Position numbers and translations under genes: made by a program
Assembly: GCA_017301975.1 (NCBI GenBank)
Contig: JAFLEI010000001.1
Location: 124,001 to 188,000, forward strand
Reading direction: 5' to 3'
DNA length: 64,000 bases
Source: Verrucomicrobiota bacterium
Lineage (GTDB): Bacteria > Verrucomicrobiota > Verrucomicrobiia > Verrucomicrobiales > Verrucomicrobiaceae
The notes under the pieces: model-generated
The model's input: only the letters and a program-made list of their open reading frames with translations
What the model was told of the DNA's origin: nothing
The model's database searches: none
Part shown: positions 16,966 to 26,106 of the stretch, piece by piece
Layout: each line of letters starts with the position of its first letter
Position numbering within the stretch: position 1 is the stretch's first letter

Positions 16966-18072
16966 TCAGACCTTGAGGAAGAGCTGGCGTTTGTGGAGCC
17001 ACTGGGCGGTGGCGAGCATGAGGGCGAAGGTCAGGGCGGAGGGGAGCCAGTCGTAGGGTGGAGGTGGTGCAGTGGCGAGGCGCTCGCTGATGGTGCGGAA
17101 GAAGCCGAAGCCGGAGGCGAGGTAGAGGGCGATGGGGTTGGCGCCGACCCAGAGGAAGGGGGCGAGGCCGCGGCGGAAGCCGAGGACATCGACGATGAAG
17201 TAGAAGAGGCCGAGGAGGAGGGTGCTCCAGCCTCCGGCGACGAGGACGAAGCTGGAGGTCCAGATCTTTTTGATGACGGGGAAGAATGGGTGCCAGGCCC
17301 AGCCGAGGGCGAGAAGGAGGAGGCCGGCGGTGATGAGGGCGGCGACTTTGCGCGGCGGTGATGCCGCACCTGTGAGCCATTTTCCAGCCAGGAGGCCGAG
17401 GAGTGCGGTGGCGATGGCGGGGAGGGTGCTGAGGATGCCTTCGGGATCGTGGTTGCCGTCGTATTTGCGGCCGGGCAGCCAGATGCTGTCGAGGTGGTTG
17501 GTGAGGTTCATGCCTTCGGCAAAGTTTCCTGCGCCGATGCCGGGGACGGGAACGAAGCGCAGCAGCAGGAAGTAGCCGATGAGGAGGGTGGCGGCGGTGA
17601 TGGTGAGGCCACGTGCGCCGAGCCACAAGGAGAGGAGGCCGGCTGAGGCTGAGGCGATGCCGATGCGCTGAAGGACGCCGAGCCAGCGGATTTGATCCCA
17701 GCCGTTTTTTACTCCGCCGGAGAAAATGATGCCGAGGACGACCAGGATGGCGGCACGTGCGAGGAGGTGGCGAATGGTCGCGGCCCGGCCCTCACGCGCC
17801 AGACGTCGTGGCAGTGCGATGGCGAGGGAGACGCCGGCGAGAAAGAGGAAGAGAGGGAAGATGAGGTCATAGAAACGGAAGCCGGCCCAGTCCACATGCT
17901 TGAACTGAGTGGCGATGCTGGTGACGGCCTCGGATTGAGGGAAGGCGCGATTGAGGATCTGGGAGACGAGCGTGGAAAGACCGAGAATCCAGCACATGTC
18001 GAAACCGCGCAGGGCGTCCAAGGAGAGCAGGCGTGTCGAGGAAGCGGTGGGTGGGAGCGGGGCGGGGGACAT
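16966..18072 (-). CDS. Heparan-alpha-glucosaminide N-acetyltransferase-like membrane protein (NagX/DUF5009 type)
   Basis: A 368-residue polytopic membrane protein with about ten hydrophobic helices. RLLSLDALRGFDMCWILG near residues 13-30 and FYDLIFPLFLFLAGVSLAIA are conserved signatures of the HGSNAT/NagX/YeiB-like acyltransferase group. Others are LGVLQRIGIA and NLTNHLDSIWLPGRKYDGNH, the latter close to the NagX pattern. Family members transfer acetyl groups across the membrane to sugars such as glucosamine. Together with two sulfatases in the window it fits glycan turnover, but the substrate is not shown by the sequence. Confidence 0.85.
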   Translation of the reverse strand: MSPAPLPPTASSTRLLSLDALRGFDMCWILGLSTLVSQILNRAFPQSEAVTSIATQFKHVDWAGFRFYDLIFPLFLFLAGVSLAIALPRRLAREGRAATIRHLLARAAILVVLGIIFSGGVKNGWDQIRWLGVLQRIGIASASAGLLSLWLGARGLTITAATLLIGYFLLLRFVPVPGIGAGNFAEGMNLTNHLDSIWLPGRKYDGNHDPEGILSTLPAIATALLGLLAGKWLTGAASPPRKVAALITAGLLLLALGWAWHPFFPVIKKIWTSSFVLVAGGWSTLLLGLFYFIVDVLGFRRGLAPFLWVGANPIALYLASGFGFFRTISERLATAPPPPYDWLPSALTFALMLATAQWLHKRQLFLKV

Positions 18073-18095
18073 GGGGGAGGCGACTGTTTAAAGCT

Positions 18096-18392
18096 CTATT
18101 TGGAAACCACCCGCAAAAGGCGCCACCCGTCCCATACGCCCAACCACACGAATGCTACTATCGCCGACATCAAGAAGAGGAAATTAGCGGTCTTGGTCTT
18201 TCCTCGTGAAGCGCGGAACTGCTTCAGAAATTCCGAAATGACAAACGGGCCACCCACGAGGATGCAAATCGAAAGCAAAAGAGAAAAGCTCATTCCTGAA
18301 AAAGATTGTTTAGAGGCGGGCGCGTCAGGAAGTCGATTCAATTGGGCGATGCCGGTGGCGACGGGCTGGCTTATATCGTCTGTCGTTGCCAT
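18096..18392 (-). CDS. Small membrane protein of unknown function
   Basis: A 98-residue reading with two plausible membrane helices (MSFSLLLSICILVGGPFVI and FLFLMSAIVAFVWLGVWDGW) separated by a basic loop (KQFRASRGKTKTA). It starts with ATG and ends 23 bp before the acyltransferase start, so the two could be co-transcribed. I do not recognise the family. Its base composition is less GC-rich than its neighbours. Confidence 0.55.
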   Translation of the reverse strand: MATTDDISQPVATGIAQLNRLPDAPASKQSFSGMSFSLLLSICILVGGPFVISEFLKQFRASRGKTKTANFLFLMSAIVAFVWLGVWDGWRLLRVVSK

Positions 18393-18435
18393 TCGCTTTC
18401 CATTTCAGCTTTGGAAAGTCGAGTTTTGTCATCGA

Positions 18436-18545
18436 CTGAGATGGTGCTGCAGGGACGGCGCACCTTTTTGGATGGTCTGCGGGTGTGGCAGACCCGAAAA
18501 GTGGGACGCGCGCAACGCGTCTCTACCAGCGCTGGGGTTGCTCGG
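18436..18545. repeat. Dispersed intergenic repeat, family A, copy 1
   Basis: This roughly 110-bp segment is closely matched by 21453-21562. The shared core includes GATGGTGCTGCAG, GCGCACCTTTTT, CTGCGGGTG and CAGACCCGAAAAGTGGGACG. It is not coding in either place. With family B directly downstream, it fills most of the 18393-18764 gap. Confidence 0.75.
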
Positions 18546-18588
18546 CGGTAGGGGGAATTTCGGGAATCAGTTTCGCAAGACGCCATGG

Positions 18589-18715
18589 TTCTACATGGTC
18601 AAGCGTCTGGGGCGAGGCGGAGCGTTCCCTTGTTCCACAGGAACAAGGCTACTTTGCTGCGCTGAGGCGTCAGCGGAAAGCAGCCTGCCTGACGATCAAG
18701 TCTAACGATGTAGAA
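18589..18715. repeat. Palindromic MITE/REP-like element, family B, copy 1
   Basis: A 127-bp element is bounded by inverted ends TTCTACAT and ATGTAGAA. Inside are a perfect 9-bp hairpin (CCTTGTTCC-ACA-GGAACAAGG, 18628-18648) and an inner inverted pair CGTCAG...CTGACG. A second copy lies at 25941-26065 with the same hairpin and nearly the same ends. No protein is encoded. Confidence 0.8.
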
Positions 18716-18764
18716 ATAGAGCCATTTTGAGCTGGCGATTGGCTCGATGCCTTGGGGGGAAATG

Positions 18765-18791
18765 AAAAAGGGCAGGTCCGAGGACCTGCCC
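18765..18791 (-). terminator. Rho-independent terminator of the FKBP gene
   Basis: Read on the reverse strand, GGGCAGGTCC pairs with GGACCTGCCC around a two-base turn and is followed by TTTTT. It lies about 30 bases after the stop codon of the FKBP isomerase. Confidence 0.88.
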
Positions 18792-18819
18792 TGATGGGAT
18801 TCAATGATGAAGGAAGCGA

Positions 18820-19695
18820 TTACTTCACGATGCCGAGGAGCTCGACTTCGAAGATGAGGGGGACGCCGGGGCCGATTTCGCCGCTGGGGCTGCCGGCTTC
18901 GCCATAGGCGAGATCGGCAGGGATGAAGAGGCGCCATTTGGAGCCGACGGGCATGAGCTGGAGGGCTTCCGTCCAGCCTTTGATGACCTGCTGGAGACCG
19001 AAGGAGGCGGGCATGCCGCGCTCGACAGAGCTGTCGAAGACGGTGCCGTTGACGAGGGTGCCGTGGTAGTGAACGCTGACGGTGTCGGTGATGGCGGGCT
19101 TGGGGCCGGAGCCTTCCTTGATGATTTCATACTGGAGGCCGCTCTTGGTGGTGGTGACGCCTTTGCGCTTGCCGTTTTCGGCGAGGAATTTCACGCCCTC
19201 CTGCTTGGCGGCTTCGATTTTCTGCTTCACGGCGGCCTGCTCGGCGCGCTGTTCAGGGGTCATGTTGGCTTCAGCCTTGGCCTTCATGAAGATCTCGAAA
19301 GAGGCCATGGCGGCTGTGAGCTCTTCTTCGGTGTAGGCAGGCTTGTCGGTGCCTGGCTTCACGGTTTGGGTGATGCCTGCGATGAGCTTTTCCACATCGA
19401 TCGGGATGCCTTCGCTGGCGAACTGCTGGCCGAGGCCGGTGCCCATGGAGTAGCTGGAGCTTTTCTTGGAGGTGAGGGCATCCTTGACGCCTTCGGCGAA
19501 TTCCTTGATGTCAATCTTCTCCTGCTGGCGGAGGATGGAGGCGCCGACGTTTTTGCCGATGAAGTAGCTGACTTTGTCCATGGGCAGGCCGGAAGTGGCC
19601 GGAGCTTCGGCCGGCTGTGCGGGCTTGACTTCCTGGGCGTGGATGAGGGATGCAGCCGTAAGTGCGGCGCAAAGCAGGGCGGTGGTGGGTTTCAT
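18820..19695 (-). CDS. Periplasmic FKBP-type peptidyl-prolyl cis-trans isomerase (FkpA/Mip-like)
   Basis: From the ATG at 19695 the protein has a signal peptide (MKPTTALLCAALTAASLIHA) and about 291 residues. An N-terminal helical dimerisation region with DKVSYFIGKNVGASI and the FkpA/Mip-type long helix (about residues 40-165) precedes the FKBP domain. The latter contains VSVHYHGTLVNGTVFDSS, QVIKGWTEALQLMPVGSKW and LIFEVELLGI. It would catalyse proline isomerisation and chaperone envelope proteins. It diverges from ilvC. An upstream in-frame start at 19728 would bury the signal peptide, so I reject it. Confidence 0.93.
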   Translation of the reverse strand: MKPTTALLCAALTAASLIHAQEVKPAQPAEAPATSGLPMDKVSYFIGKNVGASILRQQEKIDIKEFAEGVKDALTSKKSSSYSMGTGLGQQFASEGIPIDVEKLIAGITQTVKPGTDKPAYTEEELTAAMASFEIFMKAKAEANMTPEQRAEQAAVKQKIEAAKQEGVKFLAENGKRKGVTTTKSGLQYEIIKEGSGPKPAITDTVSVHYHGTLVNGTVFDSSVERGMPASFGLQQVIKGWTEALQLMPVGSKWRLFIPADLAYGEAGSPSGEIGPGVPLIFEVELLGIVK

Positions 19696-19749
19696 ATTGG
19701 AGGGGCGGAGACTACCCAGTGCCCCCATGCGGTCAATGACAGCCTTGGC

Positions 19750-19780
19750 GGGGCGGGAAAAAGCCGTTTGACCCCGCCCC
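19750..19780. promoter_or_regulatory. GC-rich hairpin in the fkpA-ilvC divergent region
   Basis: GGGGCGGG at 19750-19757 can pair with CCCGCCCC at 19773-19780 around a loop of about 15 bases, 42 bases before ilvC. It could be a leader structure or chance pairing in GC-rich DNA. No leader peptide or T-box features were seen. Confidence 0.3.
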
Positions 19781-19821
19781 CCCTATGAAGCACTGTCGCC
19801 GCCCTTCTAACCAGAACTTAT

Positions 19822-20850
<1,029 letters not shown>

Positions 20851-20898
20851 GAGTGGCGGAGGGCGGCTTCGATTTTGAGGCTGACCCGAAGAATCAAG

Positions 20899-20932
20899 AA
20901 GCGCGGACTGGAAACGGTCCGCGCTTTTTTTT
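20899..20932 (+). terminator. Rho-independent terminator after ilvC
   Basis: AAGCGCGGAC at 20899-20908 pairs perfectly with GTCCGCGCTT at 20917-20926 and is followed by a run of Ts. A degenerate second copy lies 264 bp downstream. Confidence 0.92.
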
Positions 20933-20989
20933 GGGCTTGATGGGGTGGAGTGGTGGATGTGGGACGGGGATTGGAGCGCGGTCTGAACG

Positions 20990-21153
20990 CGGCGCGAATG
21001 CGAGGCGGAGCGTTATGCAGACGCTGCTGGTGGGCGTGGTGTGTGGCGGGGTGATGGGTTTGCTTTCCGGTGATTGACGTCCGGGACCAGGGTAGCCTCG
21101 CTGAGGCTCGGCAACCCTTCGCTATGATACGCAGCCCCTTTGGGGCTGGTGAA
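20990..21153. repeat. Dispersed palindromic element, family D, copy 1
   Basis: The element contains CGCTGCTGGTGGGCG, GGGTTTGCTTTCCGGT, the hairpin GCCTC-GCT-GAGGC and AGCCCC-TTT-GGGGCT. Related copies are at 25498-25635 and 54983-55130. It is non-coding. Confidence 0.65.
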
Positions 21154-21155
21154 AA

Positions 21156-21207
21156 AATCAAGAAGCGCGGGCTGGAAACGGTGCGCGCTTTGTTTGGGTT
21201 GATGGGG
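21156..21207 (+). repeat. Degenerate duplicate of the ilvC terminator region
   Basis: Bases 21156-21219 repeat 20892-20955 at a 264-bp offset, including the terminator stem (now AAGCGCGGGC against GTGCGCGCTT) and the following TTGATGGGGTGGAGTGGTGG. The stem is weakened and the T run is interrupted by G, so it probably no longer terminates well. Confidence 0.8.
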
Positions 21208-21208
21208 T

Positions 21209-21296
21209 GGAGTGGTGGAGTGGTGGAGTGGTGGAGTGGTGGAGTGGTGGAGTGGTGGAGTGGTGGAGTGGTGGAGTGGTGGAGTGGTGGAGTGGT
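21209..21296. repeat. Tandem repeat, 11 perfect copies of an 8-bp unit
   Basis: Eleven uninterrupted copies of GGAGTGGT span 88 bp. The same unit occurs once after the original ilvC terminator, so the array probably grew by slippage after the duplication. It is intergenic and should be length-variable between strains. Confidence 0.95.
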
Positions 21297-21452
21297 GGCT
21301 TGTTACGCTTGGGGCGCGACATGGCTTTTTTTGAACCGGATTTCTGGTAGGGCGTGTGGGGAGGCAGGGTGGCTGGTGAGCTTTGAGAGGTGTGGGGATG
21401 TTCGGTTTGCTGCAGAGGGGCGGAGAGGCAGAGGGGGCGGAGATGTTGAGGT

Positions 21453-21562
21453 GAGATGGTGCTGCAGAAGGCTGTGAGGAGGGCGCACCTTTTTAGATGG
21501 CCTGCGGGTGGTGCAGACCCGAAAAGTGGGACGCGTGCAACGTGTCCCTGCGGGGTTGGAGT
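21453..21562. repeat. Dispersed intergenic repeat, family A, copy 2
   Basis: This matches 18436-18545 over most of its length with small indels, and includes CAGACCCGAAAAGTGGGACG. The rest of 20851-21712 holds the terminator, element D, the duplicated terminator and the tandem array. I see no gene in it. Confidence 0.75.
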
Positions 21563-21712
21563 TGCGCGGCGGGAAGGGGGGGCGGAAGGCGGATTCGCAA
21601 ATGCTATCGGCAGTAGATAGTGCTGACCGGGACTTGGCAAGTCCCGCTCCTTGGGGCGCTGGCGGCTCTTCGAGGGGTATTTGGCCCGAAGGGTTTTCAA
21701 TAGATCGTGGTA

Positions 21713-23344
21713 TCAGGTGCCGGCCTGGACGATCTTGGAGTGGCCGAGTTTGTTTTCGGGGGTCTTGAAGGCCATGGCGATGGTGAAGGTCACGAGGGTC
21801 CCGAAGAGGATGCGCCAGGGGAACTCGATCTCGACCATCCAATCTGGGCGAGGGATGCCACCCTGGATGCCGAGGGAGGCCATGAGGCCTTTGTCGAGGC
21901 CGCTGAGGTAGCCGACGACGATGAAGCCGGCGAGCATGGCGAGGCCGTTGCCGAAGTCGTTGCCACGAGTGTTGGTGAAGAGGCCGACCATGAAGACACC
22001 GAGCAGGGAGCCGTAGGTGTAGCCGAAGACGCCGAGGATGATGGGGATGATGCGGAGGGAGGGATTGTGCGCCTTCACCCAGGCGGTGCCGAGTGCGACG
22101 GAGATGAGCAGCACGGCGAAGAGAACGGTGCCGAAACGCAAGATGCGGACCTTGCCTTTTTCGGTATCGGGCTCGCCAAACCAGCGGAAGTGGAAGTCGC
22201 GCACGTAGCTGGTGGCGAGGGAGTTTAATGCGGTGCTGAGCGAGCCCATGGCGGTGGCGAGGACGCCGGCGACGACGAGGCCGCGAAGGCCGGTGGGCAT
22301 GGAGGTGAGGATGAAAAACGGGAAGACCTGGCTGCTGTCGGGTGTTCCTTTGGCATTCTTTGGCAGCAGGATTTCGGGATGCTGCTGGTAAAAGACGAAG
22401 AGGAGGATGCCGATGCTGAGCACCATGAAATTGACGGGGATGTCTGCGATGCCGGAAAGAATGGTGGCGAAGCCGCTCTGGCGTTTGTTTTTGGCGGTGA
22501 GCATGCGCTGCACCATGTCCTGGTCTGTACCATGGGTGGCGAGGGTGACGAAGGTGGAGCCGAGAAAGGCCGTCCACATGGTGTATTCGGTTTCGAGGAT
22601 GCCTTTGATCCAGCCCCAGGCGCCGGAGTAATGCGGGTCCGGCCTGCCCCAGTCGATGATGGCGGGCTTTAAAATGGCGGCGTTTAAGGCGGGCCAGCCG
22701 CCCGTGTGCGCAAGGAGATGCCAGAGGGCGAAGCCGAGGGCGGAAAAGAGGATGACGACCTGGATGACATCCGTCCAGATCACGGCGCGAATGCCGCCGA
22801 GGGCGGTGTAAATGGAGGTGAGGACGGTGATGGCAACCAGCGCGGCGGCATAGAGCCAGAACTCGTGCATGGGCGTGATGGCGGGATTGATGAAGACCTT
22901 CCAGCCGAGGACGAGCAGGACGGTGGGCACCCAGAGACGCGAGCCGCTGGCGAGGAGGCGCGTGACGAGGAAGACGGCGGAGGCGCGGCGGCGGGTCTTG
23001 GGGCCGAAGCGTGCCTCCAGGAATTCATACACGCTGACGACGCCGTGGCGGTAGTAGGCCGGGATGAAAACGGCGCTGACCACCACGCGGGCGAGCAGGT
23101 AGCCGGCCATGAGCTGGATGTAGGTGTAGTTGCGCAGGGCATAGCCTTCGCCAGGAGCGCCGAAGAATGTGCCGGCGCTGATCTCTGCGGCGAGGATGGA
23201 GGCGAGGACTGCCCACCACGCGATCTGGCGATCGCCCAAGGTGAAGCCTTCCATGCTGCCGCTTTTGCTACGCTGCGACAGACCGATGCCAATGATCAGG
23301 GCGAAGTAACCGAGGATGACGATTGCGTCGAGTAGGTAAGGCAT
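21713..23344 (-). CDS. Sodium:solute symporter (SSS family)
   Basis: From the ATG at 23344 this is a 543-residue polytopic protein with about 13 hydrophobic helices. SSS features include the first helix ILGYFALIIGIGLSQRSKS, TLGDRQIAWWAVLASILAAE, the GTFFGAPGEGY segment, TALGGIRAVIWTDVIQ and FGYTYGSLLGVFMVG. Family members couple Na+ entry to uptake of sugars, sialic acid, proline, pantothenate or similar solutes. The substrate cannot be assigned here. The in-frame region upstream of 23344 looks non-coding. Immediately after the stop lies a motif shared with 55154-55174. Confidence 0.92.
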   Translation of the reverse strand: MPYLLDAIVILGYFALIIGIGLSQRSKSGSMEGFTLGDRQIAWWAVLASILAAEISAGTFFGAPGEGYALRNYTYIQLMAGYLLARVVVSAVFIPAYYRHGVVSVYEFLEARFGPKTRRRASAVFLVTRLLASGSRLWVPTVLLVLGWKVFINPAITPMHEFWLYAAALVAITVLTSIYTALGGIRAVIWTDVIQVVILFSALGFALWHLLAHTGGWPALNAAILKPAIIDWGRPDPHYSGAWGWIKGILETEYTMWTAFLGSTFVTLATHGTDQDMVQRMLTAKNKRQSGFATILSGIADIPVNFMVLSIGILLFVFYQQHPEILLPKNAKGTPDSSQVFPFFILTSMPTGLRGLVVAGVLATAMGSLSTALNSLATSYVRDFHFRWFGEPDTEKGKVRILRFGTVLFAVLLISVALGTAWVKAHNPSLRIIPIILGVFGYTYGSLLGVFMVGLFTNTRGNDFGNGLAMLAGFIVVGYLSGLDKGLMASLGIQGGIPRPDWMVEIEFPWRILFGTLVTFTIAMAFKTPENKLGHSKIVQAGT

Positions 23345-23435
23345 GGCGTGTGTGGTGTGAAGTCTCGCTGCAAAGCACCACACACGTCAAGAGAACAGCC
23401 GGGGGCTGCGGAAACTAACTCCGGGCGGGGAACCG

Positions 23436-23753
23436 CTACTTGGAGACGACGTTGGTCTCGAGCTTTGGCAAGGCGCGTACGATGACGCGTTCTTCGACGG
23501 AAGTGCCGCGAGGTGAGACGATGGTGATTTCCTCATACACCTTGCCGATGTCCTTGTTGGTGAGAGGATGATGGATGAGCCTGCGCGTGGCGACGGTGGT
23601 GTCTCCATAAGCTTTGACCGAGACGTTTCCGGTTGGTGTGGGAGCGGGAACACGAACGGTGTCAGCCTGGATACCAGCGCGCGGTGCGGAGCACTGGGTG
23701 AGCAGGAGCGAGGCGAGGGCAGAGAAACTGAGGGTGGTGAGGAGGGCTTTCAT
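23436..23753 (-). CDS. Small lipoprotein of unknown function
   Basis: A 105-residue protein with a lipoprotein signal peptide (MKALLTTLSFSALASLLLTQC). The lipobox is LLTQ-C with Cys21, followed by SAP. The mature part has a Pro/Thr-rich linker and a short beta-rich region (VSVKAYGDTTVATRRLIHH). I do not recognise the family. It lies 91 bp upstream of the symporter on the same strand. Confidence 0.7.
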   Translation of the reverse strand: MKALLTTLSFSALASLLLTQCSAPRAGIQADTVRVPAPTPTGNVSVKAYGDTTVATRRLIHHPLTNKDIGKVYEEITIVSPRGTSVEERVIVRALPKLETNVVSK

Positions 23754-23920
23754 GATTGGATGGGGTCTTGAATTAGCAAGCTGAGGCGGGATTGGACGCG
23801 GGTGCGCAAAAGGCGTTCAAAGTTTGGGACGTCATCGATTGACCTGATTTGTGAGTAGGTGCGAATGAGCGGTATTTAGGTTGCCTCGCTGCGGTGAGCT
23901 ACGCATTGTCCTTTATAGCC

Positions 23921-24838
23921 ATGCCTCAAATGTGCTTATTCTGGAGGGTATTTCTTGCGGGCCTGCCTGCATGGGTCTGTGCGCAGCCGCCGCCGGCGGA
24001 TGTGTCATTCGAGAAGGGAAGGCTGCTGGCACTGCATCAGCATTACCAAAGCGTGGCTGCGCTGTCCGCCCAAGGACGGCTGGTGGAAGCGGAGGCGGAA
24101 CTGCGGGTGATCGTGACGACCTGCAAGGAGGTGTTTGGCAAGGAGCATCCGGACACGCTGACGAGTCGGAGTGATCTGGCAGCGACGCTGGCTGAGGAAG
24201 GCAAGTATGCCGAGGCGGAGAAAGAAAACCGCGCGGTGCTGGGCATTCGCCAGCAGGTGCTCGGGAAGGAGCATCCTGACACTTTGCTGAGCCGCAATAA
24301 TCTTGCAGCGACATTGCAGGAGCAGGGTAAGAACGCGGAGGCGGTGCGTGAATATCGGGCGGTGCTGGCGGCGCGGGAACGTGTGCTGGGCGCGGAACAC
24401 CTGGACACGCTGGACAGCCGCAACAATCTGGCGACGGCGCTGAATGAACTGGGCCGGCATGCGGAGGCCGAGAAGGAACACCGGGCGGTGATTGCGCTAC
24501 GTGAGCGATTGCTGGGTGTGAAGCATCCGAAGACGCTGGCGAGCCGGAACAACCTGGCGGCGGTGCTGCAGGAGCAGGAGCGGCATGGTGAAGCGGAGCA
24601 GGAGCATCGCAAGGTGCTGGCGCTGCGTGAGAAAGTGCTGGGCGCGAAGCATGCGGATGTGTTCATGAGCTGTTTCAATCTGGCTTTGTGCCTGGAAGCG
24701 CAGGCGAAATATGATGAGGCGCTGGCTTTGATGCAGCGCGCGCGGGCTGGCTTTCAAAAGGGGCTGGGGGAAGGGCATCCCTACACCCAAGCCGCAGAGG
24801 ATTGCCAAAAGCGGATCGCGGCTGAGATCAAAAAATAA
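23921..24838 (+). CDS. Secreted kinesin-light-chain-type TPR protein
   Basis: From the ATG at 23921 the product has about 305 residues, with a signal-like segment (CLFWRVFLAGLPAWVCAQ). Five to six 42-residue repeats follow, of the type V-LGKEHPDTL-SRNNLAA-L-E-GK-AEAE-E-R-VL. This is the TPR_10/TPR_12 pattern of kinesin light chains. Such repeats form a superhelical protein-binding surface. The upstream GTG at 23894 is in frame but would hide the signal peptide. No enzymatic domain is attached, so its partner is unknown. Confidence 0.82.
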   Translation: MPQMCLFWRVFLAGLPAWVCAQPPPADVSFEKGRLLALHQHYQSVAALSAQGRLVEAEAELRVIVTTCKEVFGKEHPDTLTSRSDLAATLAEEGKYAEAEKENRAVLGIRQQVLGKEHPDTLLSRNNLAATLQEQGKNAEAVREYRAVLAARERVLGAEHLDTLDSRNNLATALNELGRHAEAEKEHRAVIALRERLLGVKHPKTLASRNNLAAVLQEQERHGEAEQEHRKVLALREKVLGAKHADVFMSCFNLALCLEAQAKYDEALALMQRARAGFQKGLGEGHPYTQAAEDCQKRIAAEIKK

Positions 24839-24910
24839 ATGGCTCTGCCGGGGGCATTCTGCTGCAAAAGCTCTCGCGCCCTGAGGTGTACTCGTTAACA
24901 TCGGCCCCGA

Positions 24911-25489
24911 ATGTCTGCCGTCACCTTCGTCAAAGAACTGCGTCATAACTGGAAGACCATCGGAGCGGTGGCGCCCTCAAGCACGGCGCTGGCGGAGCGC
25001 ATGATGGAGTCTGCGGGCGTGTGGAAATCCAAACGGATTCTTGAGCTTGGCCCGGGAACGGGTGCGTTTACGGGAGCCATCGCCGATGCCATGCCGCATG
25101 ATGCGGACTACGTGGGCATTGAGCTGATCGACACCTTTGTGCAGCAGCTGAGGCCGAGGTTTCCGAAGATGCGCTTTGAGTGCGCCGGAGCGCAGGAGTT
25201 TGATTTCAGCCAGGTGCTCCCGGAGGGGGAGAAGTTTGACACGATCGTGAGCGGGCTGCCCTGGACGGCTTTTCCGCGCGGGCTGCAGGAGGCGATTTTG
25301 AACAATGTGCTGCCGCATCTGGCACCGGGCGGGTGCTTTGCCACCTTTGCCTACTGGGGCTTTCACAAGCTGCCGGGCGGGCGGCAGTTTCGTGCGCTGC
25401 TGCATGAGATGACGCATGGCGTGGAGACGAGCCGCATCGTGTGGGGTAATGTGCCTCCGGCGTTTGTGTATCTGGCGCGGAAGCACTGA
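24911..25489 (+). CDS. SAM-dependent methyltransferase, PmtA-like (phospholipid N-methyltransferase type)
   Basis: A 192-residue class I methyltransferase. The N-terminal FVKELRHNWKTIGAVAPSS is the signature of the PmtA/short phosphatidylethanolamine N-methyltransferase group, and motif I is ILELGPGTGAFTGAI. Motif IV SGLPWTAFP resembles the rRNA-adenine/PmtA pattern. A plausible role is methylation of phosphatidylethanolamine at the membrane surface, but related proteins of this size are not all lipid enzymes. It stands alone, with a repeat-rich gap downstream. Confidence 0.82.
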   Translation: MSAVTFVKELRHNWKTIGAVAPSSTALAERMMESAGVWKSKRILELGPGTGAFTGAIADAMPHDADYVGIELIDTFVQQLRPRFPKMRFECAGAQEFDFSQVLPEGEKFDTIVSGLPWTAFPRGLQEAILNNVLPHLAPGGCFATFAYWGFHKLPGGRQFRALLHEMTHGVETSRIVWGNVPPAFVYLARKH

Positions 25490-25497
25490 GGTGCTGC

Positions 25498-25635
25498 GGG
25501 ATGGCGAGGCAGTCGCTGCTGGTGGGCGCGTTGTGCGGCGAAGGCGGTGGATTTGCTTCCCGGTCATGAAGGCCTAGAACCCTGGGCGATGCCCAGGGCT
25601 ACGATAGGCCGCACCTTTGGTGCTCAGGAGCGGGC
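25498..25635. repeat. Dispersed palindromic element, family D, copy 2
   Basis: It contains CGCTGCTGGTGGGCG and GGATTTGCTTCCCGGT, a perfect stem CCCTGGGC-GAT-GCCCAGGG and GGCTACGATAGGCCGCACC. It starts 9 bases after the methyltransferase stop and resembles the elements at 20990 and 54983. Confidence 0.7.
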
Positions 25636-25940
25636 AATCATTGGGGAACGGCCTTGCTGAGAGTGGTTTAATATCTTTTATCGTTTTCATTCCGCTTCAT
25701 AGCGGCGAACGCGCAGGAGCGAACCTCCCGCCGCCTTGAGGGCAAGGTAGTGGCCAAAACATCCATTGGCGGAGAGGTAGGATGAGAGGGGATGCGAGCG
25801 AAGCTTATGAGTTCTCCCCTCACCCCTGCCCTCTCTCCGAAGACAACATTTGTTGTTTATCGTTATTCAGCGGCGGGGAGAGGGAGAGCCGCGGTGCCCT
25901 CTTAAATTGATCGGTTACGACATCGTTTAAGATGCTTTAG
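25636..25940. other. Non-coding gap with low-complexity and palindromic segments
   Basis: I see no supported gene between the family D and family B elements. The stretch holds a pyrimidine-rich block (CTCCCCTCACCCCTGCCCTC) facing a purine-rich block (GGCGGGGAGAGGGAGAG) about 55 bases later. These could pair and enclose ACAACATTTGTTGT, itself an inverted repeat. Confidence 0.5.
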
Positions 25941-26065
25941 TTCTACCTTGTTAAGAGTCTGGGGCGAGGCGGAGCGATCCTTGTTCCACAGGAACAAGGC
26001 TACTTTGCTGCGCTGAGACGTCAGCCGAAAGCAGTCTGCCTGACGACAAATCTGACCATGTAGGA
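25941..26065. repeat. Palindromic MITE/REP-like element, family B, copy 2
   Basis: A 125-bp near-copy of 18589-18715. The hairpin CCTTGTTCCACAGGAACAAGG is identical in base-paired content, and the ends TTCTAC...GTAGGA are slightly diverged. It lies 41 bp from the stop codon of the downstream sulfatase gene. Confidence 0.8.
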
Positions 26066-26106
26066 CTAGCGTCATCACGCAGCCCCCTTTTTAACTGCGC
26101 GCTGTC

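Noticed and set aside
16465-17361. Forward frame across the family C repeat and into the acyltransferase gene
   Set aside because: It mixes repeat DNA with antisense Gly/Glu-rich sequence. No start signal or domain is visible.
21209-21296. Possible CRISPR or protein-coding repeat
   Set aside because: The 8-bp units have no spacers. It is a simple tandem repeat.
21303-22577. Reverse 424-codon frame over the symporter 3' half and the repeats
   Set aside because: It is out of frame with the real symporter, and its C-terminal half translates repeat element A.
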